From the NCBI GenBank assembly GCA_017643585.1, contig JAEPND010000010.1:36535-100534 (forward strand): a stretch of 64,000 bases of DNA, given 5' to 3'. How positions within the stretch are numbered: position 1 is the stretch's first letter; the number at the start of each line of letters is the position of its first letter. Shown piece by piece: positions 27,069-36,694 of the stretch. The notes beneath the pieces are model-generated. The model did not search any database. It had not been told where the DNA came from and saw only the letters and a program-made list of their open reading frames with translations. Origin of the DNA: Maricaulis sp. GTDB lineage: Bacteria > Pseudomonadota > Alphaproteobacteria > Caulobacterales > Maricaulaceae. The position numbers were made by a program, and so were the translations under genes.

Positions 27069-29255
27069 ATGGCGTCGCAAATCAGCTGCTACACAGCAGC
27101 ATTGTTCAGTTCAACCATTCTCGCGTTCTCCGCTCCCGCATTTGCTGTCCAGGACGAGCAGGATGATCTGCCTGTCTATCTGGAAGCCGATACGCTGGTC
27201 GATATCGCGACAGGTGAAGGCTATATCGCGCGCGGCAATGTACGTGTTCAGCAAGGTGACCGCCTGCTGATCGCCGACGAGCTGGAATATCGCCCCGAGG
27301 AAAACCGCGTCATCGCGCGCGGCAATGTCGAGATCCACGGCCAGGGTGAATACCCGCAGTACGCCGATCAGTTCGAACTCGACAACGAGATGTCCACCGG
27401 AATCGCCACCGGTTTCGCGACAATGATGGAAAACAATGGGCGCATGGCTGCTGCGACTGCAGCGCGCTCTGCTGATGGCTCCATCCGTCTGGATCGGGCC
27501 TATTACACCGCCTGCCCGCTGTGTGAAAATGGCGAGGAAGAACCGACCTGGCGTATCCGTGCGCGCGAGGTCGTCCAGGACGCCGAAGATCAGATGATCT
27601 ACTACAAGGATGCCCAGCTAGAATTCCTGGGCGTCCCGGTGCTTTACGCCCCGACTTTCGCGCACCCGGATCCCTCATCCGAACGCCGGTCCGGCTTCCT
27701 CTTCCCGGGTGTCGGCGCGTCCTCGCGTCTCGGTTTCAACTATCAGCAGCCCTATCTGTGGGCTATTTCTCCCCATCAGGACCTGGTCATCGCACCGCGT
27801 TACATGAGCAATGTAAATCCGCTTGTGTACGCCGAATACCGCAAACGATTCTGGTCCGGATCGATGGCGTTCGAAGGAAGCTTCACACGCGAATACGAGA
27901 TCGACAGCGACGGTGAACGCTTCGGCGAGGAGGAAGATCGCTGGCATGTTTTTGGTGGCGGCCGCTTCCGCATTACCGAGGACTGGCGTTGGGGCTTCTC
28001 GGTCCAGCGCGCCTCCGACGAGCTCCACCTTCGCCGTTATGATTTCTCCGAAATCGACCAGGACAGGGGCGCACCGCTATCGCCCGATACCCGGCGCCTG
28101 CTCAGTCAGATCTACGTGGAACACCGCTCGCGCAACGCCTTTGGCACGCTCATCTCCGCGTCCTTCCAGTCATTGCGGTCCCAGGCAGATGATGAAGTCC
28201 TGCCTGATCTCCTGCCCGTGCTGGAATACCGCCAGGTGATCAACGCCCCTGACGGTTGGGGACGGGTCAATCTCGGGCTCAGCGGCACGGTGCTCGAACG
28301 CGAAGTTGGCTCAGACTATCAACGCCTCAGCTCGACGATCGACTGGCGCACGCGCTGGGTGGGCCCGGCCGGTATCATTGCCGAGCCCTTCGCCCACGGT
28401 CGTGTGGATGCCTATGCCTACAGCGATATCCCCGATGGAAATGGTGGCACCTATGAGGATGGCTTCGACCGCCAGGTAGGCCTTGCTGGCGTCGAATTTT
28501 CCTGGCCGTTCATGCGGTCCGGAGAACAGTCCGACATCATCCTGGAACCTGTTCTGTCCGGCGTGATTGCTACCGACGATCCGGTCGCCAATCGCATTAT
28601 CAACGAGGACAGCCTGTCCATTGACCTCGACGAGACCCTGTTATTCCAGTCTGTACGGGCCCCTGGCTTTGACCTCTGGGAAAACGGGCAACGGATTACC
28701 GCCGGTGTCCGAGCGACCGCCTATTTCGGCGATGACAACATGGTCCGCGGCTTTGTCGGTCGGAGCGAACGTCTCGATGGCGAGGCTGTTTTCGGCGGCG
28801 CAAGCGGCCTGGCCACTGACAGTTCCGACTATGTGTTCTCCGGAGAGATCGACTGGGGCAGTTTTGGTGCCGAATTCCAGACCCGCCTAGACTCGGAAGA
28901 CATGGATATCGACCGTCTGAGTTTCTCGGCGAGTTATGAAAATGGCCGGTTTGAAGGCAATGTCCGGTATACGGACATCAGTGATGATGACTCCCCGCGC
29001 GGCCCACAACGCGAAGTCATCGCCGGTGTCTCCTATCAGCTGACCGAACGTTGGCAGTTGATCGGTAACGTGACCCAGGATCTCGATCTGAACACCTCTC
29101 GCCGCCTGCAGGCCGGTTTCCAGTACCGTGATGATTGCACGCAGATGGAAATCGTCTACGAACGCCAGGATCTGGGAATTGAACGGCTCGGGCCTTCCGA
29201 CTCCATTCAGTTCCGGATTTCCCTGTTCACCCTGGGCAGTGTCGCACCTGACTAG
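27069..29255 (+). CDS. lptD: LPS-assembly outer-membrane protein LptD
   Basis: A 728-residue protein with a signal peptide (about residues 1-26, ending AFAVQ) that inserts LPS into the outer leaflet. An N-terminal OstA-like beta-jellyroll (GEGYIARGNVRVQQGDRLLIADELEY) is followed by a large beta-barrel. Cysteines occur in YYTACPLCENG and near the C-terminus (DDCTQ), suggesting disulfides. The ATG at 27069 has GAGGGAG about 9 nt upstream; earlier in-frame starts overlap lptG and lack a signal peptide. It lies between lptG and surA, the barrel's chaperone gene. Confidence 0.92.
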   Translation: MASQISCYTAALFSSTILAFSAPAFAVQDEQDDLPVYLEADTLVDIATGEGYIARGNVRVQQGDRLLIADELEYRPEENRVIARGNVEIHGQGEYPQYADQFELDNEMSTGIATGFATMMENNGRMAAATAARSADGSIRLDRAYYTACPLCENGEEEPTWRIRAREVVQDAEDQMIYYKDAQLEFLGVPVLYAPTFAHPDPSSERRSGFLFPGVGASSRLGFNYQQPYLWAISPHQDLVIAPRYMSNVNPLVYAEYRKRFWSGSMAFEGSFTREYEIDSDGERFGEEEDRWHVFGGGRFRITEDWRWGFSVQRASDELHLRRYDFSEIDQDRGAPLSPDTRRLLSQIYVEHRSRNAFGTLISASFQSLRSQADDEVLPDLLPVLEYRQVINAPDGWGRVNLGLSGTVLEREVGSDYQRLSSTIDWRTRWVGPAGIIAEPFAHGRVDAYAYSDIPDGNGGTYEDGFDRQVGLAGVEFSWPFMRSGEQSDIILEPVLSGVIATDDPVANRIINEDSLSIDLDETLLFQSVRAPGFDLWENGQRITAGVRATAYFGDDNMVRGFVGRSERLDGEAVFGGASGLATDSSDYVFSGEIDWGSFGAEFQTRLDSEDMDIDRLSFSASYENGRFEGNVRYTDISDDDSPRGPQREVIAGVSYQLTERWQLIGNVTQDLDLNTSRRLQAGFQYRDDCTQMEIVYERQDLGIERLGPSDSIQFRISLFTLGSVAPD

Positions 29256-29321
29256 GAACAGTGTCTCGTCATTGCGTTGGAGGCAATCTTGAGTAATCTT
29301 CCGGCGGAACGGAAAGAACCG

Positions 29322-30584
29322 ATGTCACGCACCAGAAATTTCGTACTTGCTTCCTTTGCCGCCTTGGCCAGTCTTTTTGGCACGGGTGCGAGCGCTCAGA
29401 TTACCGAGGGTGTTGCCGCTCTGGTCAATGACGAACCGATCACCACGGTCGATGTTCGCAACCGCATGCGCCTGATCATTGCCTCGACCGGTCTCTCCAC
29501 GCTCGACCAAGAAGCCATGATCCGCGTCCAGGACCAGGCCATTCGTGGTCTGATCGACGAACACCTGCAGCTCCAGGCCGCCCGCGAGTTCGAAGTCCAG
29601 GTCGCTGAAGAAGAGATCATGCAGTCCTTCCTGGATCTCGCCCAGCGTAACAACTCCACCATTGATGCCGTTATCGCCGAACTCGAGCGCTCCGGTGTGG
29701 ATGTCCAGACCCTGCGTCATCAGATTGAGTCCGAAATCGCGTGGCAGATCCTGGTCAATGGTCGTTACGGCTCTCGTGTGCGGGTCTCCAACCAGCAAAT
29801 CGAACTGGCTCTGGAACGCCTCGCCGCAAGCGCGTCCCAGCCGCAGTTCCGTATTTTCGAAATGTTCTTCGAAATCCGCTCCGCTGCGGAAGAGGAAGAG
29901 GTCACACAGCGTATTATCGCCGTGATGAACCAGCTGCAGCAAGGCATCGGTTTCCCCCAGCTGGCGCAGCAATTCTCTGACGCGCCTTCGGCCTCGACCG
30001 GCGGTGATATCGGCTGGATCGCAGCCTCACAGCTGCAGCCGGAAGTCGCGCAAATCGTGCCCCAACTTGTCCCGGTCTTCCAGCAACAAGGTGGTGCGCT
30101 GTCCAATCCGGTCCGCGTTCCGGGCGGCTATATGATCATCGCGCTTGTGGGTGCCCGCGACGGCACGACCACGCTGCAGTATGACCTCGTTCAACTGACG
30201 GTCCCCAACAGCGCGGTCACCGACAGCACACGAGACGAAGTTGGCCAGGCCATGAGCGCCAATCCCACCTGTGACTCGCTTGACGCGATCGCAGCAGAGA
30301 TTGGCGGCGCAATCGTGACCCCCCTGGGTTCGATCGGCGCCGATGCGCTGCTGCCCCAGATCCGAGATGCGCTGGCGCCGCTGAACGAAGGTGAAAACAC
30401 GGGCGTGATCGACTCCGCTGCCGGCGTTCAAAGCATTGTCGTCTGCTCACGTGAAATCGCCGGCCCCGGCGTGCCGTCCCGCTCTGACCTGGAGAGCCAG
30501 TTGCGTGGCCAGCAATTGTCCTTGCTGTCCCGCCGTTGGTTGCGTGACCTTCGCCGCGACAGCACGATCGAGATCCGCAACTGA
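29322..30584 (+). CDS. surA: Periplasmic chaperone/peptidyl-prolyl isomerase SurA
   Basis: A 420-residue protein with a signal peptide (residues 1-25, ASAQ cleavage). It has a SurA N-terminal domain (EGVAALVNDEPITTVDVRNRM) and one clear parvulin domain (QFRIFEMFFEIRS, GGDIGWI), then a divergent C-terminal part. SurA escorts outer-membrane proteins, including LptD. The ATG at 29322 follows GGAAAGA. The stop overlaps the pdxA start (TGATG). Confidence 0.88.
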   Translation: MSRTRNFVLASFAALASLFGTGASAQITEGVAALVNDEPITTVDVRNRMRLIIASTGLSTLDQEAMIRVQDQAIRGLIDEHLQLQAAREFEVQVAEEEIMQSFLDLAQRNNSTIDAVIAELERSGVDVQTLRHQIESEIAWQILVNGRYGSRVRVSNQQIELALERLAASASQPQFRIFEMFFEIRSAAEEEEVTQRIIAVMNQLQQGIGFPQLAQQFSDAPSASTGGDIGWIAASQLQPEVAQIVPQLVPVFQQQGGALSNPVRVPGGYMIIALVGARDGTTTLQYDLVQLTVPNSAVTDSTRDEVGQAMSANPTCDSLDAIAAEIGGAIVTPLGSIGADALLPQIRDALAPLNEGENTGVIDSAAGVQSIVVCSREIAGPGVPSRSDLESQLRGQQLSLLSRRWLRDLRRDSTIEIRN

Positions 30585-31576
30585 TGACACGCCTCTCCCC
30601 CATCGGCGTAACGATGGGTGATCCGGCAGGTATCGGCCCGGAAATCATCAGCAAGGCCTGGAACAGCCTGCGCAACAGCGATCAGGTCTTCCTGGTTGTA
30701 GGCGATCCCGCCTGCTTTCCCGGTGGTCAGGTTATCGCGGCGCCGAGAGAGGCTGACAGGGTTTTTGGCTCAGCCCTCCCCGTCCTGCCACAGGCAACGG
30801 CTCTCGCACACCCGGTAACCGCTGGACGCCCGCAGGCTTGCAATGCGGCGGCCGTGCGCAGTGCCATTGAGGACAGCGTCAAGCATGCCGTGTCGGGCCA
30901 GCTTTCAGCGGTCGTGACCGCTCCGATCGCCAAATCCGTCATGTATGAAGCGGGTTTCGATTTTCCCGGCCACACGGAATTTCTTGCAGACCTTACGGCT
31001 ACGACCGCCATCCAGGGCCCTCGTGGCCCGCTGATGATGCTCTCCGGCGGGGGCTTGAGGGTCATCCTGACCAGTATTCACATTGCGCTGCGAGACGCTG
31101 TGAGCACGGTGAACGCAGATCGGATCTGTGAGGTCGCCCGGCTTGCTCACCACGCCCTCAAGCGGGATTTTGGCATCGCCCAGCCGCGGCTTGCTCTGGC
31201 CGGACTCAATCCACATGCCGGTGAAGACGGGTCCCTGGGGCGTGAAGAAATCAACATCATCAATCCAGTCGCGCGCGAGCTTCGCGATGAAGGCATTCTG
31301 ATTACGGACGCCCTGCCACCGGATACCATGTTCCACGCCGAGGCGCGGGCGGGCTATGACGCTGCGATCTGCCATTATCATGACCAGGGACTGATCCCCG
31401 TGAAAACGCTGGACTTTCACGGTGGCGTCAACACGACTTTGGGGCTGCCCATCATTCGCACCTCACCGGACCACGGCACGGCATTCGACATCGCGGGCCA
31501 GGGCATTGCTCGCCCTGACAGTCTGATCGCTGCGCTTCAACAGGCGCGAGAAATCGCGGGGAACAGAGCAGCATGA
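30584..31576 (+). CDS. pdxA: 4-hydroxythreonine-4-phosphate dehydrogenase
   Basis: A 330-residue NAD-dependent, metal-requiring enzyme of pyridoxal-phosphate synthesis. PdxA features are GVTMGDPAGIGPEI at the N-terminus, FPGHTEFLA with the metal-binding His, LNPHAGEDG, HYHDQGLIPVKTL, and RTSPDHGTA at the C-terminus. It overlaps surA by one base and rsmA by 4 nt; surA-pdxA-rsmA is a conserved order. Confidence 0.95.
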   Translation: MTRLSPIGVTMGDPAGIGPEIISKAWNSLRNSDQVFLVVGDPACFPGGQVIAAPREADRVFGSALPVLPQATALAHPVTAGRPQACNAAAVRSAIEDSVKHAVSGQLSAVVTAPIAKSVMYEAGFDFPGHTEFLADLTATTAIQGPRGPLMMLSGGGLRVILTSIHIALRDAVSTVNADRICEVARLAHHALKRDFGIAQPRLALAGLNPHAGEDGSLGREEINIINPVARELRDEGILITDALPPDTMFHAEARAGYDAAICHYHDQGLIPVKTLDFHGGVNTTLGLPIIRTSPDHGTAFDIAGQGIARPDSLIAALQQAREIAGNRAA

Positions 31577-32427
31577 TCGACGATCTCCCCCCGTTGCGCG
31601 AGGTCATCGCAGCCCATGGCCTGGGCGCGAACAAATCCTTTGGACAGCACTTTCTTCTGGATCTGAACCTGACCCGCAAGATCGCCAGCCTCGCTGGCGA
31701 CATCTCGGACCAGAACGCGATTGAAATCGGACCGGGCCCCGGTGGTCTGACCCGCGGAATTCTCGCTCACGGCACGGGCTCGCTTCTGGTCGTAGAGAAG
31801 GACAGCCGTTTCCTCGGCGCTCTGTGCGAAATCGGTGAAGCCTATCCCGGCACGTTGAGGACCGTTGAAGCGGACGCGTTGAAGGTCGATGAGCCGTCAG
31901 TCCTGCCCGACGGCCCATGCACCATTCTTTCCAACCTGCCCTACAATGTCGGAACACTCCTGCTGATCAAGTGGCTGGAGGCCTCTCCGATCTGGTGGCG
32001 ACGCGCTGTGTTGATGTTCCAGCGCGAGGTCGCTGATCGTGTCGTGGCGCAGCCGGGTAGCAAGGCGTATGGCCGGCTCGCGATCCTGTCCCAATCGGTC
32101 TGTGAGACACGCCTGGCGCTGAAGATTCCGGCCAGAGCCTTCACGCCTCCGCCCAAGGTGGAAAGCGCTGTCGTGGTCCTTGATCCGCTACCCGAAGACC
32201 AGCGGTTTGATGATCTCAAGGCGCTTGGCGAAGTCACGGCGTCGGCCTTTGGCCAGCGTCGCAAGACCTTGCGGCGGAGCCTCGCTGCGGCAGCCGGAAA
32301 GACCCGCGCGTCTGCGGAAGAATTGCTTCAGGCAGCCGATATCGATCCGGGTCTTCGCGCCGAGACAATTGATATTGCGGGATTCCAGAAGCTGGCACGG
32401 GCGTGGCGCGCCGCTACTGCTCCATAA
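31573..32427 (+). CDS. rsmA: 16S rRNA dimethyladenosine transferase
   Basis: A 284-residue SAM-dependent methyltransferase that dimethylates two adjacent adenines near the 3' end of 16S rRNA. Motifs are NKSFGQHFLLD, the SAM loop EIGPGPGGLT and the catalytic NLPYNV. The C-terminal helical domain is present, so the length is normal. It overlaps pdxA upstream and runs 14 nt into the convergent gmk. Confidence 0.95.
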   Translation: MIDDLPPLREVIAAHGLGANKSFGQHFLLDLNLTRKIASLAGDISDQNAIEIGPGPGGLTRGILAHGTGSLLVVEKDSRFLGALCEIGEAYPGTLRTVEADALKVDEPSVLPDGPCTILSNLPYNVGTLLLIKWLEASPIWWRRAVLMFQREVADRVVAQPGSKAYGRLAILSQSVCETRLALKIPARAFTPPPKVESAVVVLDPLPEDQRFDDLKALGEVTASAFGQRRKTLRRSLAAAAGKTRASAEELLQAADIDPGLRAETIDIAGFQKLARAWRAATAP

Positions 32428-33070
32428 GCGCGTCGACGAACTCACCCAGCCAGGGATGGCGATTGCGCTTGAGGCGCTCTGCATGCAGCGCCTGGTTCAG
32501 CTTTTCCAGGGCCCGCGCGAAGTCGTCATTGACGATGACATAGTCATACTCATCCCAATGCGAAATCTCGTCCTTGGCGCGGTTCATGCGATCGCGGATG
32601 ACTTCGTCGGAATCCTGGCCACGCTTGCGCAGGCGGTCTTCCAGCAAGGCCAGTGACGGGGGCAGGATGAAAATGCGTACCGTATCTTCAGGCGCCTGGT
32701 CGGCGATGATCTGAGCACCTTGCCAGTCGATATCGAAGATGACGTCTCGCCCTTCATCGATGGCTTCCATCACCGGGGTTTTCGGCGTGCCGTAATAGCG
32801 GCCAAAAACCTCTGCCCATTCAAAGAAATACCCATCATCGATGCGTTTCTTGAATTCCTCGACAGAAATGAAGTCATAGTCCTGGCCATTGATCTCGCCA
32901 GGGCGCGGCTTGCGCGTCGTGCAGGAGATGGAGAGCACCACATCCGGGTTCTGGCTGAGCAGGCGCTTGGAGAGTGTCGTCTTGCCGGCACCGGACGGGC
33001 TGGACAACGCGATCAGCACGCCGCGGCGACGTCCTCTGAAAATGGTTCCGGAAAAGCCGTCACTCGACAT
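32414..33070 (-). CDS. gmk: Guanylate kinase
   Basis: A 218-residue GMP kinase with a P-loop (SSPSGAGKTTL), the GMP-binding TRKPRPGE, and the lid region. It feeds GTP, dGTP and ppGpp pools. The start overlaps the yicC stop by 11 nt, so the two are translated as a unit; yicC-gmk is a common pair. The 3' end overlaps rsmA convergently by 14 nt. Confidence 0.95.
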   Translation of the reverse strand: MSSDGFSGTIFRGRRRGVLIALSSPSGAGKTTLSKRLLSQNPDVVLSISCTTRKPRPGEINGQDYDFISVEEFKKRIDDGYFFEWAEVFGRYYGTPKTPVMEAIDEGRDVIFDIDWQGAQIIADQAPEDTVRIFILPPSLALLEDRLRKRGQDSDEVIRDRMNRAKDEISHWDEYDYVIVNDDFARALEKLNQALHAERLKRNRHPWLGEFVDALMEQ

Positions 33071-33941
33071 TCTGGATCTGCTCCCTGAACTGATCGATCA
33101 CGTTCTTCAAATCCAGACCGATCTGCGTCAGCGACGAGTCAGAGGATTTCGAACACAAGGTGTTCGCCTCACGATTAAACTCTTGTGACAAAAAGTCGAG
33201 TTTGCGCCCCACCGGTGAGCCCTGCTTGAGCAGTTCCCGGGCAGACGCAACATGCGCACGCAAGCGATCAAGCTCCTCACGAACATCCATCTTGACCGTC
33301 AGCATCGCGATCTCGGCGGCAAGCCGGTTTTCCTCCAGCTCGGCATCGACCAGTTCCGCGATTTTGGCCGAGAGGCGGTCGCGGATGGCATCGATGCGTG
33401 TGGCGGCATTGGCCTCCGCCGCATCTGTCAGGCTCTCTACCTTGTCGATGTGACCGGACAGCACGGGCGTCAGGGCGGCGCCCTCTTCCTCACGCGCGGA
33501 CTTGAGACCGTCCAGTGCCTCGCCAAGCCCCGCCAGCAAGGCCTTCTCCAACGCTGCGCGCGCTTCAGGATCCGGGTCCGCAGACGTTTCGAGAATACCG
33601 TCGATCGCCAGCAATCCATCCAGACGCGGGCGCTCGACCTTGTTGGACAGGATCAGATCTTCGGCTTGCTCCAGCAAGGCATCTAGCGCCGCGCGGTTGA
33701 TCAGCGGAGCAGTCTGGCTGGCATCGCGCTTGATATTGAGCGAGGCCTGGAGGTTACCGCGGGTGAAACGCTTGCGTGCCTGTTCGCGGATCTTGAGATC
33801 CAGCCCGTCATGGCCAGACGGCACACGCGAGCGCATTTCCAGTCCCTTGCCATTGACGCTGCGCACTTCCCAGACCCAGCGGACATTTTCGTGCTGGCCT
33901 TCAGCGCGCGCAAAACCGGTCATGCCGGAGAGCTGGCTCAT
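33060..33941 (-). CDS. yicC: YicC-family endoribonuclease
   Basis: A 293-residue protein with the YicC N-terminal signature (SGMTGFARAEG) and the C-terminal DUF1732 segment (GRKLDFLSQEFNREANTLCSKS). Family members are reported as endoribonucleases affecting small-RNA turnover; the biological role here is inferred. It sits between mltG (2-nt gap) and gmk (overlap). Confidence 0.9.
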   Translation of the reverse strand: MSQLSGMTGFARAEGQHENVRWVWEVRSVNGKGLEMRSRVPSGHDGLDLKIREQARKRFTRGNLQASLNIKRDASQTAPLINRAALDALLEQAEDLILSNKVERPRLDGLLAIDGILETSADPDPEARAALEKALLAGLGEALDGLKSAREEEGAALTPVLSGHIDKVESLTDAAEANAATRIDAIRDRLSAKIAELVDAELEENRLAAEIAMLTVKMDVREELDRLRAHVASARELLKQGSPVGRKLDFLSQEFNREANTLCSKSSDSSLTQIGLDLKNVIDQFREQIQNVE

Positions 33942-33943
33942 CT

Positions 33944-34984
33944 CTAGTTCCCTGCCTGGCGGCGCTGCCGCTCGATCTGGCGCCAGCGGCGCACATTCTG
34001 CTGGTGTTCGGCATAGGTATCAGCAAACACATGTCCGCCTGTCCCGTCCGCCACAAAGAAAAGCGCGCTTGTCTCGGTCGGGTTCAGAACCGCGGCAATC
34101 GCCTCGCGGCCCGGATTGGCGATCGGCGTCGGCGGCAAGGCCGGGATCTGATAGGTGTTCCAGGCATTGTTCGGATTATCGATCTCGGACCGGCGCAGGC
34201 CACGCCCCAGCGGCTCACCCTGGGAAATGCCGTAGATGATTGTCGGATCGCTCTCCAGCCGCATGCCCCGACGCAGCCGGTTGACGAACACACCGGCCAC
34301 TTCACCGCGTTCGCCACCAATGCCGGTTTCCTTCTCGACGATCGAAGCCAGGATAATCGCCTCCTCGCGGGTCTCGAACGGCAGGTTTTCTGCCCGTTGA
34401 TCCCACAATGCGTCGAGCAGTTCGTCCTGGGCCCGTGCCATGCGCTCAATGATCTCCTGGCGAGAGGTACCGCGGGTCACCAGGTAGGTTTCCGGCAACA
34501 GCGCACCCTCGGCAGGGGTCTCACTGATATCGCCCGTCAGGACCGCTTCCTCGGCCAGGGAGCGCACGATCATGGCGCTGGTGAGCCCTTCTGCCAGGGT
34601 CACGGGGTGCTGAACGGTCTGACCGGATCTCAGGAGTTCATAGATCTGGGCCATCGATGCACCGGCCGGAATTTCGTATTCGCCCGCACGCAGCGAGCGG
34701 TCACCTTCATCCAGCGTGACGGCAAAGCGGAATATCCGCGCATCACTGATCAGGCCCTCGTTTTCCAGCTGGCTGGCGATGCGGATCAGTCCGGCACCGC
34801 GCGGCAATGTCGTCACCGTGGCCTCGGCGGTCGGTCCCGGTGCCGCAAACTCGTCCTGCATCCAGCGATAACCGGCATACATTCCGCCCGCCGCGAGCAG
34901 CGCCAGCACAACAAGCGCCACACCGCCCCAGATAAGGAGCTTCATCCACAGCGGCGCAGGTTTGCGCGCGTCCACTTCACCCAT
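33944..34984 (-). CDS. mltG: Endolytic murein transglycosylase MltG
   Basis: A 346-residue inner-membrane protein with one TM helix near residues 16-38 and a periplasmic YceG catalytic domain. The catalytic Glu is in ASIVEKETG, followed by VFVNRLRRGMRLESDPT. It cleaves nascent glycan strands and so sets their length. The gene lies 19 nt downstream of fabF, connecting fatty-acid and wall synthesis in the fab-mltG-yicC-gmk run. Confidence 0.92.
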   Translation of the reverse strand: MGEVDARKPAPLWMKLLIWGGVALVVLALLAAGGMYAGYRWMQDEFAAPGPTAEATVTTLPRGAGLIRIASQLENEGLISDARIFRFAVTLDEGDRSLRAGEYEIPAGASMAQIYELLRSGQTVQHPVTLAEGLTSAMIVRSLAEEAVLTGDISETPAEGALLPETYLVTRGTSRQEIIERMARAQDELLDALWDQRAENLPFETREEAIILASIVEKETGIGGERGEVAGVFVNRLRRGMRLESDPTIIYGISQGEPLGRGLRRSEIDNPNNAWNTYQIPALPPTPIANPGREAIAAVLNPTETSALFFVADGTGGHVFADTYAEHQQNVRRWRQIERQRRQAGN

Positions 34985-35003
34985 GACGTTTCCCCGTACG
35001 CGG

Positions 35004-36287
35004 TCAGTCAGCCGCTACAAATACGACCGAAGCATTTGTGCCACCGAATCCAAAAGAATTCGACAGTACAGCGCTGATGGATTTCTCAACCGGCGCCTTG
35101 GCCGCCAGATTGATGTCAGTCTCGACGGACGGGTTGTCGAGATTCAGCGTCGGCGGGCAAACGCCGTGTTTCATGGCAAGGATCGAGAAAATCGCCTCGA
35201 CAGCACCGGCAGCGCCCAGAAGGTGGCCGATGGCTGACTTGGTTGACGACATGACCAGATCATTCGAAGCGCCAGCAAACAATCGCTCAACGGCGCGCAA
35301 CTCAATCTCGTCACCCAGCGGCGTCGAGGTGCCATGCGCGTTGACATAATCGATGTCAAACGCCTCCAGACCGGCATCCTTGAGTGCGGCCTGCATGGAG
35401 CGATAGCCCCCATTGCCATCATCTGCCGGCGCGGTGATGTGATAGGCGTCTCCGGAAAGCCCGTAACCTTTCACTTCTGCATAGATCTTTGCGCCGCGCG
35501 CCTTGGCAGATTCGTAGTCTTCCAGCACGACCACGCCAGCGCCTTCGCCCATGACAAAACCATCGCGGTCCTTGTCGTAGGGGCGCGAGCCCGCGGTCGG
35601 ATTATCGTTGAAATTGGTCGACAGGGCCTTGAGCGAAACGAAACAACCAATGCCCAAGCGGCAAACGGCAGCCTCGGCGCCACCGGCGACCATCATGTCC
35701 GCATCCCCGCGCGCAACCAGACGCGCCGCATCCCCGATGGAGTGGGCGCCGGTGGAACAGGCCGTAACGACCGCGTGGTTGGGACCTTTCAGGCCATGCT
35801 TGATGGATACCTGTCCGGAGACGAGGTTGATCAGCATACCTGGGATAATAAAGGGAGAGAGGCGTCGCGGCCCCTTCTCGTGGAGCGTGATCGAGGCATC
35901 ATAGGTGGTCTCCAGACCACCGATGCCCGATCCGATCATGACGCCGGCCCGTTCCCGGGCCGCGTCATCTTCAGCCTCCCAGCCACTATCGGCGAGAGCC
36001 TGATCCGCTGCGGCGATGCCGTAGAGGATAAAGTCGTCGATCCGCTTTTGCTCACGCGGTGACATCACCGCATCCGGATCGAAAACGCCCTGCATATCCG
36101 CAGAGCCGCCACCGCGGCCGTCTACACGGGGAACAAGCCCGGCGATCCGGCAAGCCAGATCATCGGTTTCGAAGTGCTCGATCCGCCCCAGACCGGACTC
36201 ACCGTCAATCAACCGTTTCCAAACGGCATCTTGACCCTGGCCCAGTGGGGTAACGAGCCCAATCCCCGTGACAACGACGCGACGCAT
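35004..36287 (-). CDS. fabF: 3-oxoacyl-ACP synthase II
   Basis: A 427-residue condensing enzyme for fatty-acid elongation. The catalytic triad is visible: Cys in VTACSTGAHSIG, His in NAHGTSTPLGD, and His in SAIGHLLGAAG. It starts VVVTGIGLVTPLG. It follows acpP by 12 nt, the usual acpP-fabF order, and precedes mltG. Confidence 0.96.
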   Translation of the reverse strand: MRRVVVTGIGLVTPLGQGQDAVWKRLIDGESGLGRIEHFETDDLACRIAGLVPRVDGRGGGSADMQGVFDPDAVMSPREQKRIDDFILYGIAAADQALADSGWEAEDDAARERAGVMIGSGIGGLETTYDASITLHEKGPRRLSPFIIPGMLINLVSGQVSIKHGLKGPNHAVVTACSTGAHSIGDAARLVARGDADMMVAGGAEAAVCRLGIGCFVSLKALSTNFNDNPTAGSRPYDKDRDGFVMGEGAGVVVLEDYESAKARGAKIYAEVKGYGLSGDAYHITAPADDGNGGYRSMQAALKDAGLEAFDIDYVNAHGTSTPLGDEIELRAVERLFAGASNDLVMSSTKSAIGHLLGAAGAVEAIFSILAMKHGVCPPTLNLDNPSVETDINLAAKAPVEKSISAVLSNSFGFGGTNASVVFVAAD

Positions 36288-36299
36288 GGCGTGGGTCAG

Positions 36300-36536
36300 T
36301 TAGCCGACCTTTTCGGAGATGAACTTAACGGCGTCACCAACCGTCTGGATGTGCTCTGCAGCATCATCCGGAATTTCGATGTCGAACTCTTCTTCGAATG
36401 CCATTACCAGCTCAACATTGTCCAGGGAGTCAGCGCCCAGATCATCGATGAAGCTTGCATTGTCGGCTACTTTTTCAGCATCGACATCAAGATGCTCAAC
36501 AACGATTTTCTTTACGCGCTCGAGAACGTCAGACAT
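36300..36536 (-). CDS. acpP: Acyl carrier protein
   Basis: A 78-residue acidic four-helix protein. The phosphopantetheine attachment Ser lies in [10 protein letters not shown]. It carries acyl chains for the Fab enzymes encoded on both sides. It appears to have its own promoter, with a Caulobacter-like -10 (GCTATAGTC) about 30 nt upstream and an inverted repeat further up. Confidence 0.97.
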   Translation of the reverse strand: MSDVLERVKKIVVEHLDVDAEKVADNASFIDDLGADSLDNVELVMAFEEEFDIEIPDDAAEHIQTVGDAVKFISEKVG

Positions 36537-36565
36537 TTCAGACCCTCATAGTGATTCATCGCCAT

Positions 36566-36618
36566 GACTATAGCGATGCAGGAAAGGACGGGAAGTCGGG
36601 TTTTACCGTACTTTCCCG
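36566..36618 (-). promoter_or_regulatory. acpP promoter with upstream inverted repeat
   Basis: On the minus strand GCTATAGTC (36566-36574) fits the Caulobacter -10. Just upstream, 36589-36618 forms a long hairpin or operator: CGGGAA pairs with TTCCCG, then GT/AC, then GGT/ACC, with small internal mismatches. Because the dyad reaches the -35 region it is more likely a protein-binding site than a leader structure. Confidence 0.45.
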
Positions 36619-36666
36619 AAGATGCGCGGGCACCTAGCACACTTCATTCGCCGTGGCTAGCGAAGC

Positions 36667-36680
36667 TGCCGTATACGGCA
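36667..36680. promoter_or_regulatory. 14-bp perfect palindrome between fabG and acpP
   Basis: TGCCGTATACGGCA is identical to its reverse complement. It lies 14 bp past the fabG stop codon and about 130 bp upstream of acpP. It may be an operator or part of a weak fabG terminator; there is no T-tract. Confidence 0.35.
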
Positions 36681-36694
36681 CCCGCAGGATTCAA

